From NCBI GenBank assembly GCA_015231995.1, contig JADGAO010000043.1:1-17835 (forward strand): 17,835 nt of DNA, written 5' to 3'. Numbering within the stretch: the first letter of the stretch is position 1; every line of letters begins with the position of its first letter. The stretch is from Nitrospinota bacterium (lineage in GTDB: Bacteria > Nitrospinota_A > UBA7883 > JACRLM01). The translations under genes were made by a program, and so were the position numbers. Below are positions 1 to 7,572 of the stretch, piece after piece. The notes beneath the pieces are model-generated. The model ran no database searches. It was not told the origin of the DNA and was given only the letters and a program-made list of their open reading frames with translations.

Positions 1-118
1 AAAGTAAAATGGAATATTCTATTCGATAGATTCTTCGCTCCGCTCAGAATGACAATAGTCGCAGTTGTCATTGCGATGGACCCCCTTTTTGTCATCCTGA
101 GGGAGGCTCTGCGACTGA
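1..118 (-). repeat. Dispersed intergenic repeat, TGTCATTCTGA family (left-edge copy)
   Basis: Read on the minus strand, this stretch carries TGTCATTCTGAGCGGAGCG followed by GAAGAATCTATCG and a T-rich tail ending in ATTTTACTT. The same order recurs on the plus strand near 12316-12402 and 14311-14375. A second half-copy (TCCCTCAGGATGACA on the minus strand) lies at about 91-113. Translated, the motif gives the peptide HSERSEES, a familiar artefact of this repeat in environmental genomes, so the short open frame across it is not a gene. The element probably continues beyond the left edge. Confidence 0.75.
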
Positions 119-161
119 GGGATAAAAGTATAATAATTAATTACTATTAGATTCTTCCCCT

Positions 162-322
162 GTCCGGGGTGTTCTTCACCCCGGACTCTTGTGGACAGGA
201 CGACGGGGTGAAGAACACCTCTTTGTCCCCCGAAGCTCGGGGGACCGCAACACAGTTGCGAAGGGGTTTTAATTAAACCCCTCCGGCGCGAAGACACGCC
301 ACCTCCCCTTGTTAAGGGGAGG
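162..322. repeat. Cluster of four consecutive perfect hairpins
   Basis: Four perfect inverted repeats follow one another. Arms 162-171/177-186 (GTCCGGGGTG) have a 5-nt loop. Arms 225-233/237-245 (GTCCCCCGA) have a 3-nt loop. Arms 262-269/275-282 (AGGGGTTT) have a TAATT loop. Arms 302-310/314-322 (CCTCCCCTT) have a 3-nt loop. No convincing coding frame crosses them. They lie downstream of the 3' end of the minus-strand glycosyltransferase gene (which ends at 408), so some could act as transcription stops, but none is followed by a clear T-run. The rest of 1-407 shows nothing else I can assign. Confidence 0.6.
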
Positions 323-407
323 GAAAATGATGGCCCTTCGCTTCGTCCTGCAAATGTACAAGAACACCCACGCCGGGCATCAGTCCATGCTCACGCAAAT
401 ACCGGCG

Positions 408-2267
408 CTAAAACGGTTCAGGCCGCGCCATGATGTGCCGCAACCCCTGCGGTTTGCCGTCGAGGATTTCCGAAACGGCTTCGTCCTCCAGCAGTAACCC
501 CCGGCGGAACAACGAATCCACAAGCTCTCCGAGCGCGGCCGGGTTTTCCGTTTTCCGTCTCGACAGCATGTCGAATGTCGCGCCTGATATGTAAATCTTT
601 CGCGCGGACGCGGGCCGGACGGCGGTCTTGCGCGTTTGGGGAAGAACGATGAGGATATCCGGCGGTTCGTTGCGCCGGGGGAAAGTCAGCGTCTTGTCGG
701 AGCCTGCATTTTCTTCAATCCACCCGGCGACCGCTCCCATCGCTCCGGGAAGCGCTACATATTTAACATTGGGATCGGCCAGCGTTTTCAGGAACTCTTC
801 CGCGTCGAAAAGGAATATGGCGTCGTCATGTTTTGACGTATCTTTGAAGACGCGGGTTACTACGGCCCCCACTCCGGCTGGAACCGGCTCTCCCTGAGAA
901 TATTTGCGGATAGGCAATGGGATGGACGCTCTTCCTTTCCCGAAAAGGAAAATGCTCCGGTTCAGCTCCCCGAAAAAATCCCCGGCGATAACGGCGCCGT
1001 CTGGAAGCCCGTTCAAGGCTCTCACGTTTTTATGGCCGCTGTAGGAGATGTCTATCCCGGATTCGCCGGAGGCGACGGCGAGATGTTCGTTTGCGGTTGT
1101 GATGGCTCTTTTATTGAGAAGGTTGACGAGCATGACGCCCACGACGATTAACGCGCCAACGGCTATGTAGCCTTTTTTGAGAAGGCCGGGGAAGCGGTTC
1201 CCGATGGCATTCGCCAAAGTGGCGAGAGCCGTTCCCAGAAGAAGGCAGAAGACGGCCACAAGGATGAAGTTTTGCGAGAACCGCAGGTCTAAAGCCCCCG
1301 CCATCGCCGAGAGGGGCAGGAAGGCTGTAAGCGTCACGAGCAGAACCTTATGGCCCGGATCGCCCTTCGCCGCCCGCCACAGGCTCCAGGCGAACGCGAG
1401 GATCATCCCGCTCGCCAATGGAAGGCGGGTGAAAACAAAAGACCCGCGCCTGCCCGACGGGTTATGAAAATAGTCGGCAAGCCCTCCCGCCAAAGTTGTG
1501 GCGTAACTCCATGATCCATCCATCCGCTCAAGGCTGGAGGGAGGGATTCCTATCCATAAAAGCTGGGCGGGAAGATTTAAAATAAAAAGCGCGTATCCAA
1601 CCCAGGCCAAAGCCATTACAGAGATTGCGGCGTAGAACCAGAACATGCGTCCGGCGTTGAACAGATTCACCCGCAGGATAAACATGATCGCCGGAGCCGG
1701 GAGGAACAGTAACGACGTCTCCTTTACGAATCCCGCGTATCCAGCGGCCAACCCGGCGACCAGGCCATACGCCATGTCATGTTTGCCCCCCTTTTGTCCC
1801 GACAGCAAAAGAAGGATAGACGCGACAATCAAGGCGGGCCAGAACGCGTCCAGGTTGCGGATGCCGAAGGTGATCACCTCAGGAATCGTTATGAGCGACA
1901 GCGTTCCGAGAGTTGCGCCAAGCCGTCCGAAAAGCCGCTCGCCAAGAAGGTAGACAGACCCTACGAACATGAAAAACAGAAGATGGTTTATGGCCGCCAC
2001 GAGCCATTCGGAAAGCCCGAAAACCCGAATCATGCCCGCCATGAAAAACGTGTATCCGATGCGGAACGAGGTGAACGTTCCCGGCGGGTCGCCGATATCT
2101 CTTGCTCCGGCGCCGTCGGCCAGATTTTTGGCGACCGACAGATATTTGAGCTGGTCGAACGAGATGTTGACCTCCGGTTTTATCGCAAGCGACACGGCCA
2201 GAAGAGCGACGGTCACGGCCATGATCAGGATGGGCGGAAAAAACCGTGACTCCATAAATCCATTCAT
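408..2267 (-). CDS. GT-C membrane glycosyltransferase (ArnT/PMT family 39-like)
   Basis: A 619-residue integral membrane protein. The first helix (about 12-30) is followed by a loop with Asp38 in SFDQLKYLSVAKNLA, the place and context of the catalytic acidic residue in lipid-sugar-dependent GT-C transferases of the PMT/ArnT type. About ten more hydrophobic segments follow to about residue 386. Residues about 390-619 look soluble and would face the periplasm. The family moves a sugar from a polyprenyl-phosphate donor to a surface glycan or protein; the donor and acceptor here cannot be read from sequence. The start is uncertain: ATG codons occur at residues 1 and 5 and neither has a good ribosome-binding site. 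It diverges from the O-antigen ligase gene at 2597, which supports a role in the same glycan pathway. Family confidence is moderate because similarity is mostly topology and the first-loop motif. Confidence 0.75.
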   Translation of the reverse strand: MNGFMESRFFPPILIMAVTVALLAVSLAIKPEVNISFDQLKYLSVAKNLADGAGARDIGDPPGTFTSFRIGYTFFMAGMIRVFGLSEWLVAAINHLLFFMFVGSVYLLGERLFGRLGATLGTLSLITIPEVITFGIRNLDAFWPALIVASILLLLSGQKGGKHDMAYGLVAGLAAGYAGFVKETSLLFLPAPAIMFILRVNLFNAGRMFWFYAAISVMALAWVGYALFILNLPAQLLWIGIPPSSLERMDGSWSYATTLAGGLADYFHNPSGRRGSFVFTRLPLASGMILAFAWSLWRAAKGDPGHKVLLVTLTAFLPLSAMAGALDLRFSQNFILVAVFCLLLGTALATLANAIGNRFPGLLKKGYIAVGALIVVGVMLVNLLNKRAITTANEHLAVASGESGIDISYSGHKNVRALNGLPDGAVIAGDFFGELNRSIFLFGKGRASIPLPIRKYSQGEPVPAGVGAVVTRVFKDTSKHDDAIFLFDAEEFLKTLADPNVKYVALPGAMGAVAGWIEENAGSDKTLTFPRRNEPPDILIVLPQTRKTAVRPASARKIYISGATFDMLSRRKTENPAALGELVDSLFRRGLLLEDEAVSEILDGKPQGLRHIMARPEPF

Positions 2268-2322
2268 AAAAGATAAACAGGATCGCCTATTCTAGCAGGC
2301 GCAGTAAAAACACTGCGATTTT

Positions 2323-2520
2323 CATTGTTGACGATGATCCTGCCCCCTCTCCCGCGCAACATCGCGGGAGAGGGTTGGGGTGAGGGCTACAAACAGTGTT
2401 TTGAGTTAGAGCCACGCAAGCTTCAACATTATTGAGATACGGCTTGTAACCCCTCACCTGGCGCTTTGCGCCATCCTCTCCCCGCAAAGTTGGCGGGGAG
2501 AGGGTAAGGAGTTAATCGTA
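2323..2520 (+). repeat. Complex palindromic intergenic element, copy A
   Basis: An approximately 200-bp element shared with 10253-10480. It holds a 5' hairpin with perfect 12-bp arms (2345-2356/2363-2374), a long inner stem pairing GGTGAGGG (2379-2386) with CCCTCACC (2451-2458) and TACAA with TTGTA, a small GGCGC-TTT-GCGCC hairpin (2460-2472), and a 3' hairpin with 11-bp arms (2475-2485/2493-2503). The two end hairpins are near inverted copies of each other (CCCTCTCCC..GGGAGAGGG), giving a MITE- or REP-like architecture. It fills most of the divergent gap 2268-2596. The rest of that gap shows only a TACAAT -10-like hexamer at 2554-2559 without a good -35. Confidence 0.85.
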
Positions 2521-2596
2521 CTATGCGATTATGGATTCAATCCGCCCATACTGTACAATGGAAAACATTTTGGACGTATCATCCGGCGGTTAAAGC

Positions 2597-4531
2597 ATGA
2601 GCGCGAAGAGAAATAAAAAACAGCAGATTCCCAAGGCTCCGCAGAAACATTCTGCGGACGTATCGGAGTCGTCGTCCGAGCGGGGAACTGGCCCGATATC
2701 GCTCAACCCCGCGCCCGGCGAGCAGGATGACGACTCTTCCGTCCGTTCGTGGCGTAACGCCGCCGGATGGGGCCTTGCCGTCGTAGCATTCCTTGTCCCC
2801 ACGTTTGTGACGTTCAATTTCGACACAGTGGCGTTCGGAAACGTCATCATGGGCAAGGAATATATCCTGCGTTACGCGGCGCTGATCTGGCTCATTTTCA
2901 TTTCCGTATCGTTCACCTGGGGCTACCGCATGACTCCGGCCAGAAGAGCCTATCCGCTTATCGCGCTCGGCGCGGTGTATCTTGCGTGGATACCTATCGC
3001 GCAATACCCAAGCTATGTCGTCCCCAAAACCGTCGTGATGGTCACATGCGCGGTTCTTTTTTTCGCGATGGCCTCGCTCGACCAGCGTGGGAAAATCCGT
3101 CTCGCAGGGGCCACGGTGCTGGGCGGGTTTCTTTCGCTTATTATCACTTCGGCGATGAGCCTTACGCCTTCGTCCATCCTCAATCTGTCGCTGGAGAGCA
3201 GGTTCTCCCTCACCGACACGTTCGGCAACCAGAATTTTTACGCGATATTCCTGCTTGCGATGATCCCGATGGCGGTTTTTTTCGTCCGCTCTTTCATGGA
3301 GCGCGGCCAGAGAGCATTGGCCTGGGCGAGCGGCTTTTTTCTTGCGGTGGCGCTCATCCAGTTCGTTTTCACTTATTCGCGCGGGGCATACGTCGGGGCG
3401 GTCGTGGCGGCGATCGCATGGCTTGCGCCTTTCAGCCTCAGGAAAACGCTCAAGGCTGGCGCGGCTTTCCTGATTATCGCCGCTATCGCGATCGGCTCCA
3501 TTTTCGCACTGAAAGAGCAGTATCCCTACTTTTACAGCAAGCTCGTTTACACCCCGCGCGCCATCGCGCAACGAATGGAGATATGGAACGTTGGCGTGAA
3601 CGTCTTCCTGGAGAATCCGGTGTTCGGGTCGGGGCCTGGCTCGTTGCAGTTCAAGGCGCTCGGCAAAATAAGCGAGGACCTTCTCAAACGAACCCATGGA
3701 AACAAGTTCGTGGACGCGCACAACGACATTATCACTGTCGCGCTGGAAACCGGCGCGGGCGTTATCTTCTACCTGCTGTTCATGGGAACCGCATTGTATG
3801 ACGGGTACAGGCGCAAGGACGCATTGGGCAAACTGGCGTTCGCCGGGTTTGCCGGAATATTCGCGACAACTCTCTTCACCTCGGCCACGGTCCAGGCCAG
3901 CACGCTAATTTTTCCGTTACTGCTCGGAGCCATTATCGCAGGCAAAGACGATTACCTTATCGTCACGAGGGGCAAGCCTGTCCGCCCCATCGGAGCCTTC
4001 GGCTATGCGGGAGCCGCCATCTGCTTGTTTCTGTGCTGGTGGACTTACAGGGATATGAAGGAAACCGTGCAGTACGCCACCTTCGAAAAGACGGCGACAA
4101 TCGCCGGGGTTCCCACATCGGAGCTTAAATCACAGTTGAAGGCCATTGAAGAAAATTACCCGAAGAAACCTTTCCGCTACAAGTATGAAGCGTGGATAAG
4201 TCTCAAAGAGACGGATTTGCCCCGGTATCTGGAAATGTCCAAAGCTCTTTACGAGAACGATCCGGCCGACCTTACCGCAAGCTTCAACTACGGTTACGCC
4301 CTTCTTTTAAACAGCCGCCCGATCGAGGCCGAGCCGCTCCTGCTGGATTCGTGGAACAGGGTCAAGGAGAGCAATAACCTTCTTCCGGCCCTGCTACACG
4401 TCGTTTACAACGAATTGGGGAATGAAAAACAGGCGGGCGTTTATTATAATCTGGCCCATTCAAGCCCGGTGTTTGTAAAACCCGAAGTGGTGCTGGCGAA
4501 ACTTAGGCAGATGAAAATAATCAAACGGTAG
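2597..4531 (+). CDS. O-antigen ligase/polymerase (WaaL/Wzy family) with C-terminal TPR-like region
   Basis: A 644-residue protein. Residues 1-52 are hydrophilic and cytoplasmic, then about ten to twelve membrane helices run to about residue 482. Family marks are visible: FGNQNFYA (209-216), the YSRG motif (260-263) before a helix, Arg326 in RMEIW, GSGPGSLQ (344-351) and His375 in AHNDIITVALETG. The Arg and His lie in the large periplasmic loop, as in WaaL enzymes that transfer glycan from undecaprenyl diphosphate to an acceptor; the same fold includes Wzy polymerases and PglL protein ligases. Residues about 490-640 are soluble and helical with TPR-like spacing (NYGYALLLNSRPIEAEPLL), a common tail in this family. 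The ATG at 2597 has only a weak upstream GGCGG. The 3' end overlaps the convergent sugar-transferase gene by 11 bp. Ligase versus polymerase cannot be decided from sequence. Confidence 0.9.
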   Translation: MSAKRNKKQQIPKAPQKHSADVSESSSERGTGPISLNPAPGEQDDDSSVRSWRNAAGWGLAVVAFLVPTFVTFNFDTVAFGNVIMGKEYILRYAALIWLIFISVSFTWGYRMTPARRAYPLIALGAVYLAWIPIAQYPSYVVPKTVVMVTCAVLFFAMASLDQRGKIRLAGATVLGGFLSLIITSAMSLTPSSILNLSLESRFSLTDTFGNQNFYAIFLLAMIPMAVFFVRSFMERGQRALAWASGFFLAVALIQFVFTYSRGAYVGAVVAAIAWLAPFSLRKTLKAGAAFLIIAAIAIGSIFALKEQYPYFYSKLVYTPRAIAQRMEIWNVGVNVFLENPVFGSGPGSLQFKALGKISEDLLKRTHGNKFVDAHNDIITVALETGAGVIFYLLFMGTALYDGYRRKDALGKLAFAGFAGIFATTLFTSATVQASTLIFPLLLGAIIAGKDDYLIVTRGKPVRPIGAFGYAGAAICLFLCWWTYRDMKETVQYATFEKTATIAGVPTSELKSQLKAIEENYPKKPFRYKYEAWISLKETDLPRYLEMSKALYENDPADLTASFNYGYALLLNSRPIEAEPLLLDSWNRVKESNNLLPALLHVVYNELGNEKQAGVYYNLAHSSPVFVKPEVVLAKLRQMKIIKR

Positions 4532-5915
4532 TAGCGGTTTTTTCGATTCCCGGCCCCTCCACGACCAGCGCGGTCTTCATCGCGGCTTGGGCGAATGGGT
4601 ACATCTCCATGAAATCCACAAGAGAAACGCCGATATCGTCGCATGTCCCTGCGAGCCATGAAAGCCTCTCCGCGTTTATCGGGGCGACGAGCCATAATTC
4701 ATCCATCCCGACTGCGGCGTGAACCGTCCGTATGTCGCCAAGGCCGCCAAGGGCGCTATGGCCGGAGACCATACGGTTACGCAACGAGCTTGAGTCGTCC
4801 AGGAATCCCGCCATTTTAAAACCGCTTTTCTCCAGCGACGCCCATTGGGCCAGAGCGGCGCCAAGATCGTTTACGCCGTATATGACGATTTTTTTCGCCC
4901 CGGCATGTTTCGCTCCGCCAGCCGTCGCTTCGCGGTATCGCACATACAGCCGGGGGATGAACAGGAGGTTCAACGTCAACGCCCATCCCAACACCGCTAC
5001 GAGCGCGGAGCTTGACCGGACGATAAAACCCATCAGCAGAGTAACGCCTAGCATCCACGATACGCTGACGATCTTCGCCAGCGAAACTGCGTCCGACAGG
5101 GAAAAATGCCGGATTATCCGCCTGTACAACCCGGCGCCGAGCATCCCGCCCACTATGGCCGATGGGAAAACCGCCAGTCCCCACAGATACGACGACATCT
5201 CCCTCTCCGGCAGTCCGCCATACCTTATCAGGTGGGCCGCCGTCCACGCGGCCTCGATCAACAGGACGTCCCCCATCACCAGCAGGGCGTGCTCTCTTAC
5301 GAACCGCCACCAGTCCACCACTCCGGCCGCGCTCACCCAAAGCCCTCTGGCTATCCACGCAATGTCCGTGAGGATGTTCGACCGGGCGAAATATTCGAGG
5401 TCCAGGTCGGCCTTCTTCGTGAAAAGGTATTCGCGGTAAAACTTTTCGGGGTCGTCGCCGGGCGGGTAAAGCTCCGATTCGTTTCTGAAATGAACCTGGC
5501 TGGGGCCGAACACGCCCGGGGTGTAATCGAGCAGTTTGGCGTATTCGCCTTCGAAAAGATCGGCGTAGGCGGGCGATTCGGGGCGTGGCCCCACGAAGGA
5601 CATGTCCCCCTTGAGCACGTTCCACAACTGCGGAAGCTCGTCGAGCTTGGTGCGCTCGATGACCGCCCCCACCCACGTCATCCGGGCGTCGCCCGCCACG
5701 GTCACACTTGCGCCGCCTTTCATGAGCGCGGGGAACTTGCGGTATTTGTACATGCGGAACCTTCTGCCGCGCCTGCCCAACCGCTCCTGCGCGAAAATGG
5801 CCGGGCCGGGCGAGTCTATCCAGACGGCCAACGCCACAAGCCCCAGTAACGGCGAACCTATGACAAGACCCAGCGTTGCAAGCGCGATGTCGAACGTCCG
5901 CCTCAGAACGCTCAT
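4521..5915 (-). CDS. Polyprenyl sugar-phosphate transferase, permuted: catalytic domain first, then four-helix membrane and Rossmann module
   Basis: A 464-residue protein. Residues 1-200 are a bacterial sugar transferase domain of the PglC/WbaP catalytic type: an initial membrane segment (RRTFDIALATLGLVIGSPLL), FAQERLGRRGRRFRMYKYRK (41-60), and LDELPQLWNVLKGDMSFVGP (91-110) with the catalytic Asp92-Glu93 pair. It should move a sugar-1-phosphate from a UDP-sugar to undecaprenyl phosphate. Residues about 206-328 hold four membrane helices, including AGLYRRIIRHFSLSDAV. Residues 341-450 form a nucleotide-binding-like Rossmann fold (KKIVIYGVNDLGAALAQW, then AGFLDD). In WbaP/WcaJ enzymes, and in PglF/WbpM dehydratases, this membrane-plus-Rossmann module is N-terminal, so the order here is reversed. 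The start ATG overlaps the aminotransferase stop as ATGA, implying translational coupling and a shared pathway. Confidence 0.9.
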   Translation of the reverse strand: MSVLRRTFDIALATLGLVIGSPLLGLVALAVWIDSPGPAIFAQERLGRRGRRFRMYKYRKFPALMKGGASVTVAGDARMTWVGAVIERTKLDELPQLWNVLKGDMSFVGPRPESPAYADLFEGEYAKLLDYTPGVFGPSQVHFRNESELYPPGDDPEKFYREYLFTKKADLDLEYFARSNILTDIAWIARGLWVSAAGVVDWWRFVREHALLVMGDVLLIEAAWTAAHLIRYGGLPEREMSSYLWGLAVFPSAIVGGMLGAGLYRRIIRHFSLSDAVSLAKIVSVSWMLGVTLLMGFIVRSSSALVAVLGWALTLNLLFIPRLYVRYREATAGGAKHAGAKKIVIYGVNDLGAALAQWASLEKSGFKMAGFLDDSSSLRNRMVSGHSALGGLGDIRTVHAAVGMDELWLVAPINAERLSWLAGTCDDIGVSLVDFMEMYPFAQAAMKTALVVEGPGIEKTATTV

Positions 5916-7027
5916 CGAACGGCCTTTAAGGACTCTTCAAGCGCTGTTGCGACAAGCCCGACCTCGCCATCGGCAAGGCCGGGGTAAAGCGGCAGGGTAA
6001 GCTCCGTGGCGCAAAACCGCTCGGTCAACGGAAGGCTGACGCCGGGGAACCTTTTGGAATGGTATGTGAACAGGTGCGCGGGCGGGTAGTGGACGCTTGT
6101 CTGCACGCCTCTTTTACGCATCTCGTCTATCACGGCGCTTCTGTTAACGCCCTGGGGCAAAAGAACAGGCATGATATGGGCCGCTGTTTTCGCCCATCCG
6201 CCGAACGGGACACGGACTCCGTCAATCCTCGCAAGCTTGCTTCTGTACAGGGCTGTCAGGCTACGCCTGCGTTCGTTCCATTCCATCAACCGCGCAAGCT
6301 GGACAAGACCGATCGCCGCGCGTAGCTCGTCCATGCGGTAGTTGTAGCCAAGCTCCATCACGTCGTAGGAGTAGGCCCTGCCTTTATGCCGATCCAGCGT
6401 GCTGGCCGTCATCCCGTGCGAGCGCATCAGCTTTATCCGCTCTAGAACTTTCGGGTCGCGGGCGAGAACCATCCCTCCCTCTGCGGTCGTGATGTTTTTG
6501 TTCGAGAAAAAGCTGAACGCGGAGGCGTCGGATTTCAAGCCGACCCCTTCCACCCCCGGCGCATGGGCCGCGTCCTCGATCAACGCTATCGAGTTTCTGT
6601 CGGCGAAATCCCGCCAGGCGTCCATGTCCGCAAGATAGCCCGCGTAGTGCATCACTATCACTGCGCGGGTTTTGGGCGTTATTTTGCGTTGCGCGTCGGC
6701 GATTGATATGTGAGGAACGTCTTCGCTCTGGACATCCACGAAGACCGGGACGGCCTGCGCGTAAATGGCGACGTTGACCGTGGCCACGAAGGTAAGCGAC
6801 GGGACAAGGACTTCGTCGCCCGGCCCGATCCCAAGCGCAGACAGGGCCAGGTGCAACCCGGCCGTGCAGGAATCCACCGCCAGAGCCGAGCCTGCGCCAT
6901 GCAGTTGGGCGAAGCGTTTTTCGAATTCCAGAACGCGTTCGCCCATGGTTATCCAGCCGCTGTCAATGACGGCTTTGAGAGCTTCTATTTCCTCCCGGCC
7001 AAGAGCCGGCGGCGCAAGAGGTATCAT
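5912..7027 (-). CDS. PLP-dependent nucleotide-sugar aminotransferase (DegT/DnrJ/EryC1/StrS family)
   Basis: A 371-residue protein, normal length for the family. Visible marks are the N-terminal MIPLAPPALGREEIEALKAV, GWITMGERVLEFE (24-36), SCTAGLHLAL (53-62), IEDAAHAPG (150-158, with Asp152 the expected partner of the PLP ring nitrogen), and FFSNKNITTAEGG (173-185), where Lys177 is the expected Schiff-base lysine. YNYRMDELRAAIGLVQL and the C-terminal VHYPPAHL segment are also typical. The enzyme would transaminate a UDP-4-keto-6-deoxysugar to a 4-amino sugar. The natural substrate supplier is the 4,6-dehydratase encoded at 9100-10152, and the product would be used by the coupled sugar transferase (ATGA overlap). 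AAGGGT lies just upstream of the start ATG. No acetyltransferase of the PglD type is in the window, so the pathway is incomplete here. Confidence 0.92.
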   Translation of the reverse strand: MIPLAPPALGREEIEALKAVIDSGWITMGERVLEFEKRFAQLHGAGSALAVDSCTAGLHLALSALGIGPGDEVLVPSLTFVATVNVAIYAQAVPVFVDVQSEDVPHISIADAQRKITPKTRAVIVMHYAGYLADMDAWRDFADRNSIALIEDAAHAPGVEGVGLKSDASAFSFFSNKNITTAEGGMVLARDPKVLERIKLMRSHGMTASTLDRHKGRAYSYDVMELGYNYRMDELRAAIGLVQLARLMEWNERRRSLTALYRSKLARIDGVRVPFGGWAKTAAHIMPVLLPQGVNRSAVIDEMRKRGVQTSVHYPPAHLFTYHSKRFPGVSLPLTERFCATELTLPLYPGLADGEVGLVATALEESLKAVR

Positions 7028-7217
7028 TTTACCCTTATCGGAGAAAGCGCTTTGAGGCTTTAACGCTCGCGCGGGCGTTCTTCACCTGCGCGCAAAACAT
7101 CAGTAACGGCGGGGTAAATGGCGCCCCGTCGGGAATTTTCACGTTTGTCATGCCACGCATTATAAATGTTTGGCTCGAAGAGACGCGGATTATCTTTCAT
7201 CCATCTTTTTCAACAAC

Positions 7218-7254
7218 TCGACATCCATACGCTTCTGGCGTATAGTAAACTATG
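7218..7254 (+). promoter_or_regulatory. Toxin-antitoxin promoter with overlapping palindromic operator candidates
   Basis: A sigma-70-like promoter is seen: TCGACA (7218-7223, five of six matches to TTGACA), a 17-bp spacer, then TATAGT (7241-7246, five of six matches). The spacer contains a perfect 6-bp inverted repeat ATACGC/GCGTAT (7227-7232/7238-7243). A second palindrome, ATAGT-AA-ACTAT (7242-7253), overlaps the -10 and the start codon. Such sites are the expected targets of the XRE antitoxin, which would repress its own operon. Transcription should begin within a few bases of the toxin ATG at 7252. Confidence 0.6.
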
Positions 7255-7572
7255 GAATTCGTGGAAACAAGCCTGTTCACCAGGATCGCCGGACAATACC
7301 TGAGCGATGAAGAGCTGGCCCGTTTACAGGCCTATATCACGAAACGCCCAGACGCAGGAGCCGTCATAAAAGGAAGTGGCGGCCTCAGAAAGCTTCGATG
7401 GAACGCTGGCGGAAAAGGAAAGCGCGGAGGAGCAAGGATTATTTATTACTGGTTAGTCCGGGACGATCAAATATTCCTGCTCACCATATACGGAAAAAAC
7501 GAGATGAGCGATTTGACCCGCGCCGAGGTGGAGGCGTTGAGTCGCATTGTCATGAGGTGGAAAGATGCCTAA
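7252..7572 (+). CDS. RelE/HigB-type toxin of a type II toxin-antitoxin pair
   Basis: A 106-residue protein of the RelE-like toxin family that pairs with NadS/HigA-type antitoxins. Family marks are the start MEFVETSLFT, GSGGLRKLRW (41-50), GKGKRGGARIIYYW (54-67) and IYGKNE (79-84), with the basic and aromatic residues that place mRNA in the ribosomal A site. Members usually cut mRNA during translation; the activity here is inferred. The start codon fits the conserved N terminus, but it lies only 6 nt after the predicted -10 and has no Shine-Dalgarno sequence, so the message may be leaderless. The gene overlaps the antitoxin by 8 bp, in toxin-first order. It lies on the strand opposite to the flanking glycan genes. 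Confidence 0.9.
   Translation: MEFVETSLFTRIAGQYLSDEELARLQAYITKRPDAGAVIKGSGGLRKLRWNAGGKGKRGGARIIYYWLVRDDQIFLLTIYGKNEMSDLTRAEVEALSRIVMRWKDA

Noticed and set aside
19..297. A 92-codon open frame on the minus strand with peptide HSERSEES
   Set aside because: The peptide is the translation of the dispersed TGTCATTCTGA repeat, and the frame also crosses two hairpins.
2579..3721. A 380-codon open frame on the minus strand
   Set aside because: It is antisense to the O-antigen ligase, is very rich in Arg and charged residues, and has no domain.
7145..7166. TTGTCA and TATAAA as a plus-strand promoter
   Set aside because: The spacer is only 10 bp; the pair at 7218-7246 is far better placed.
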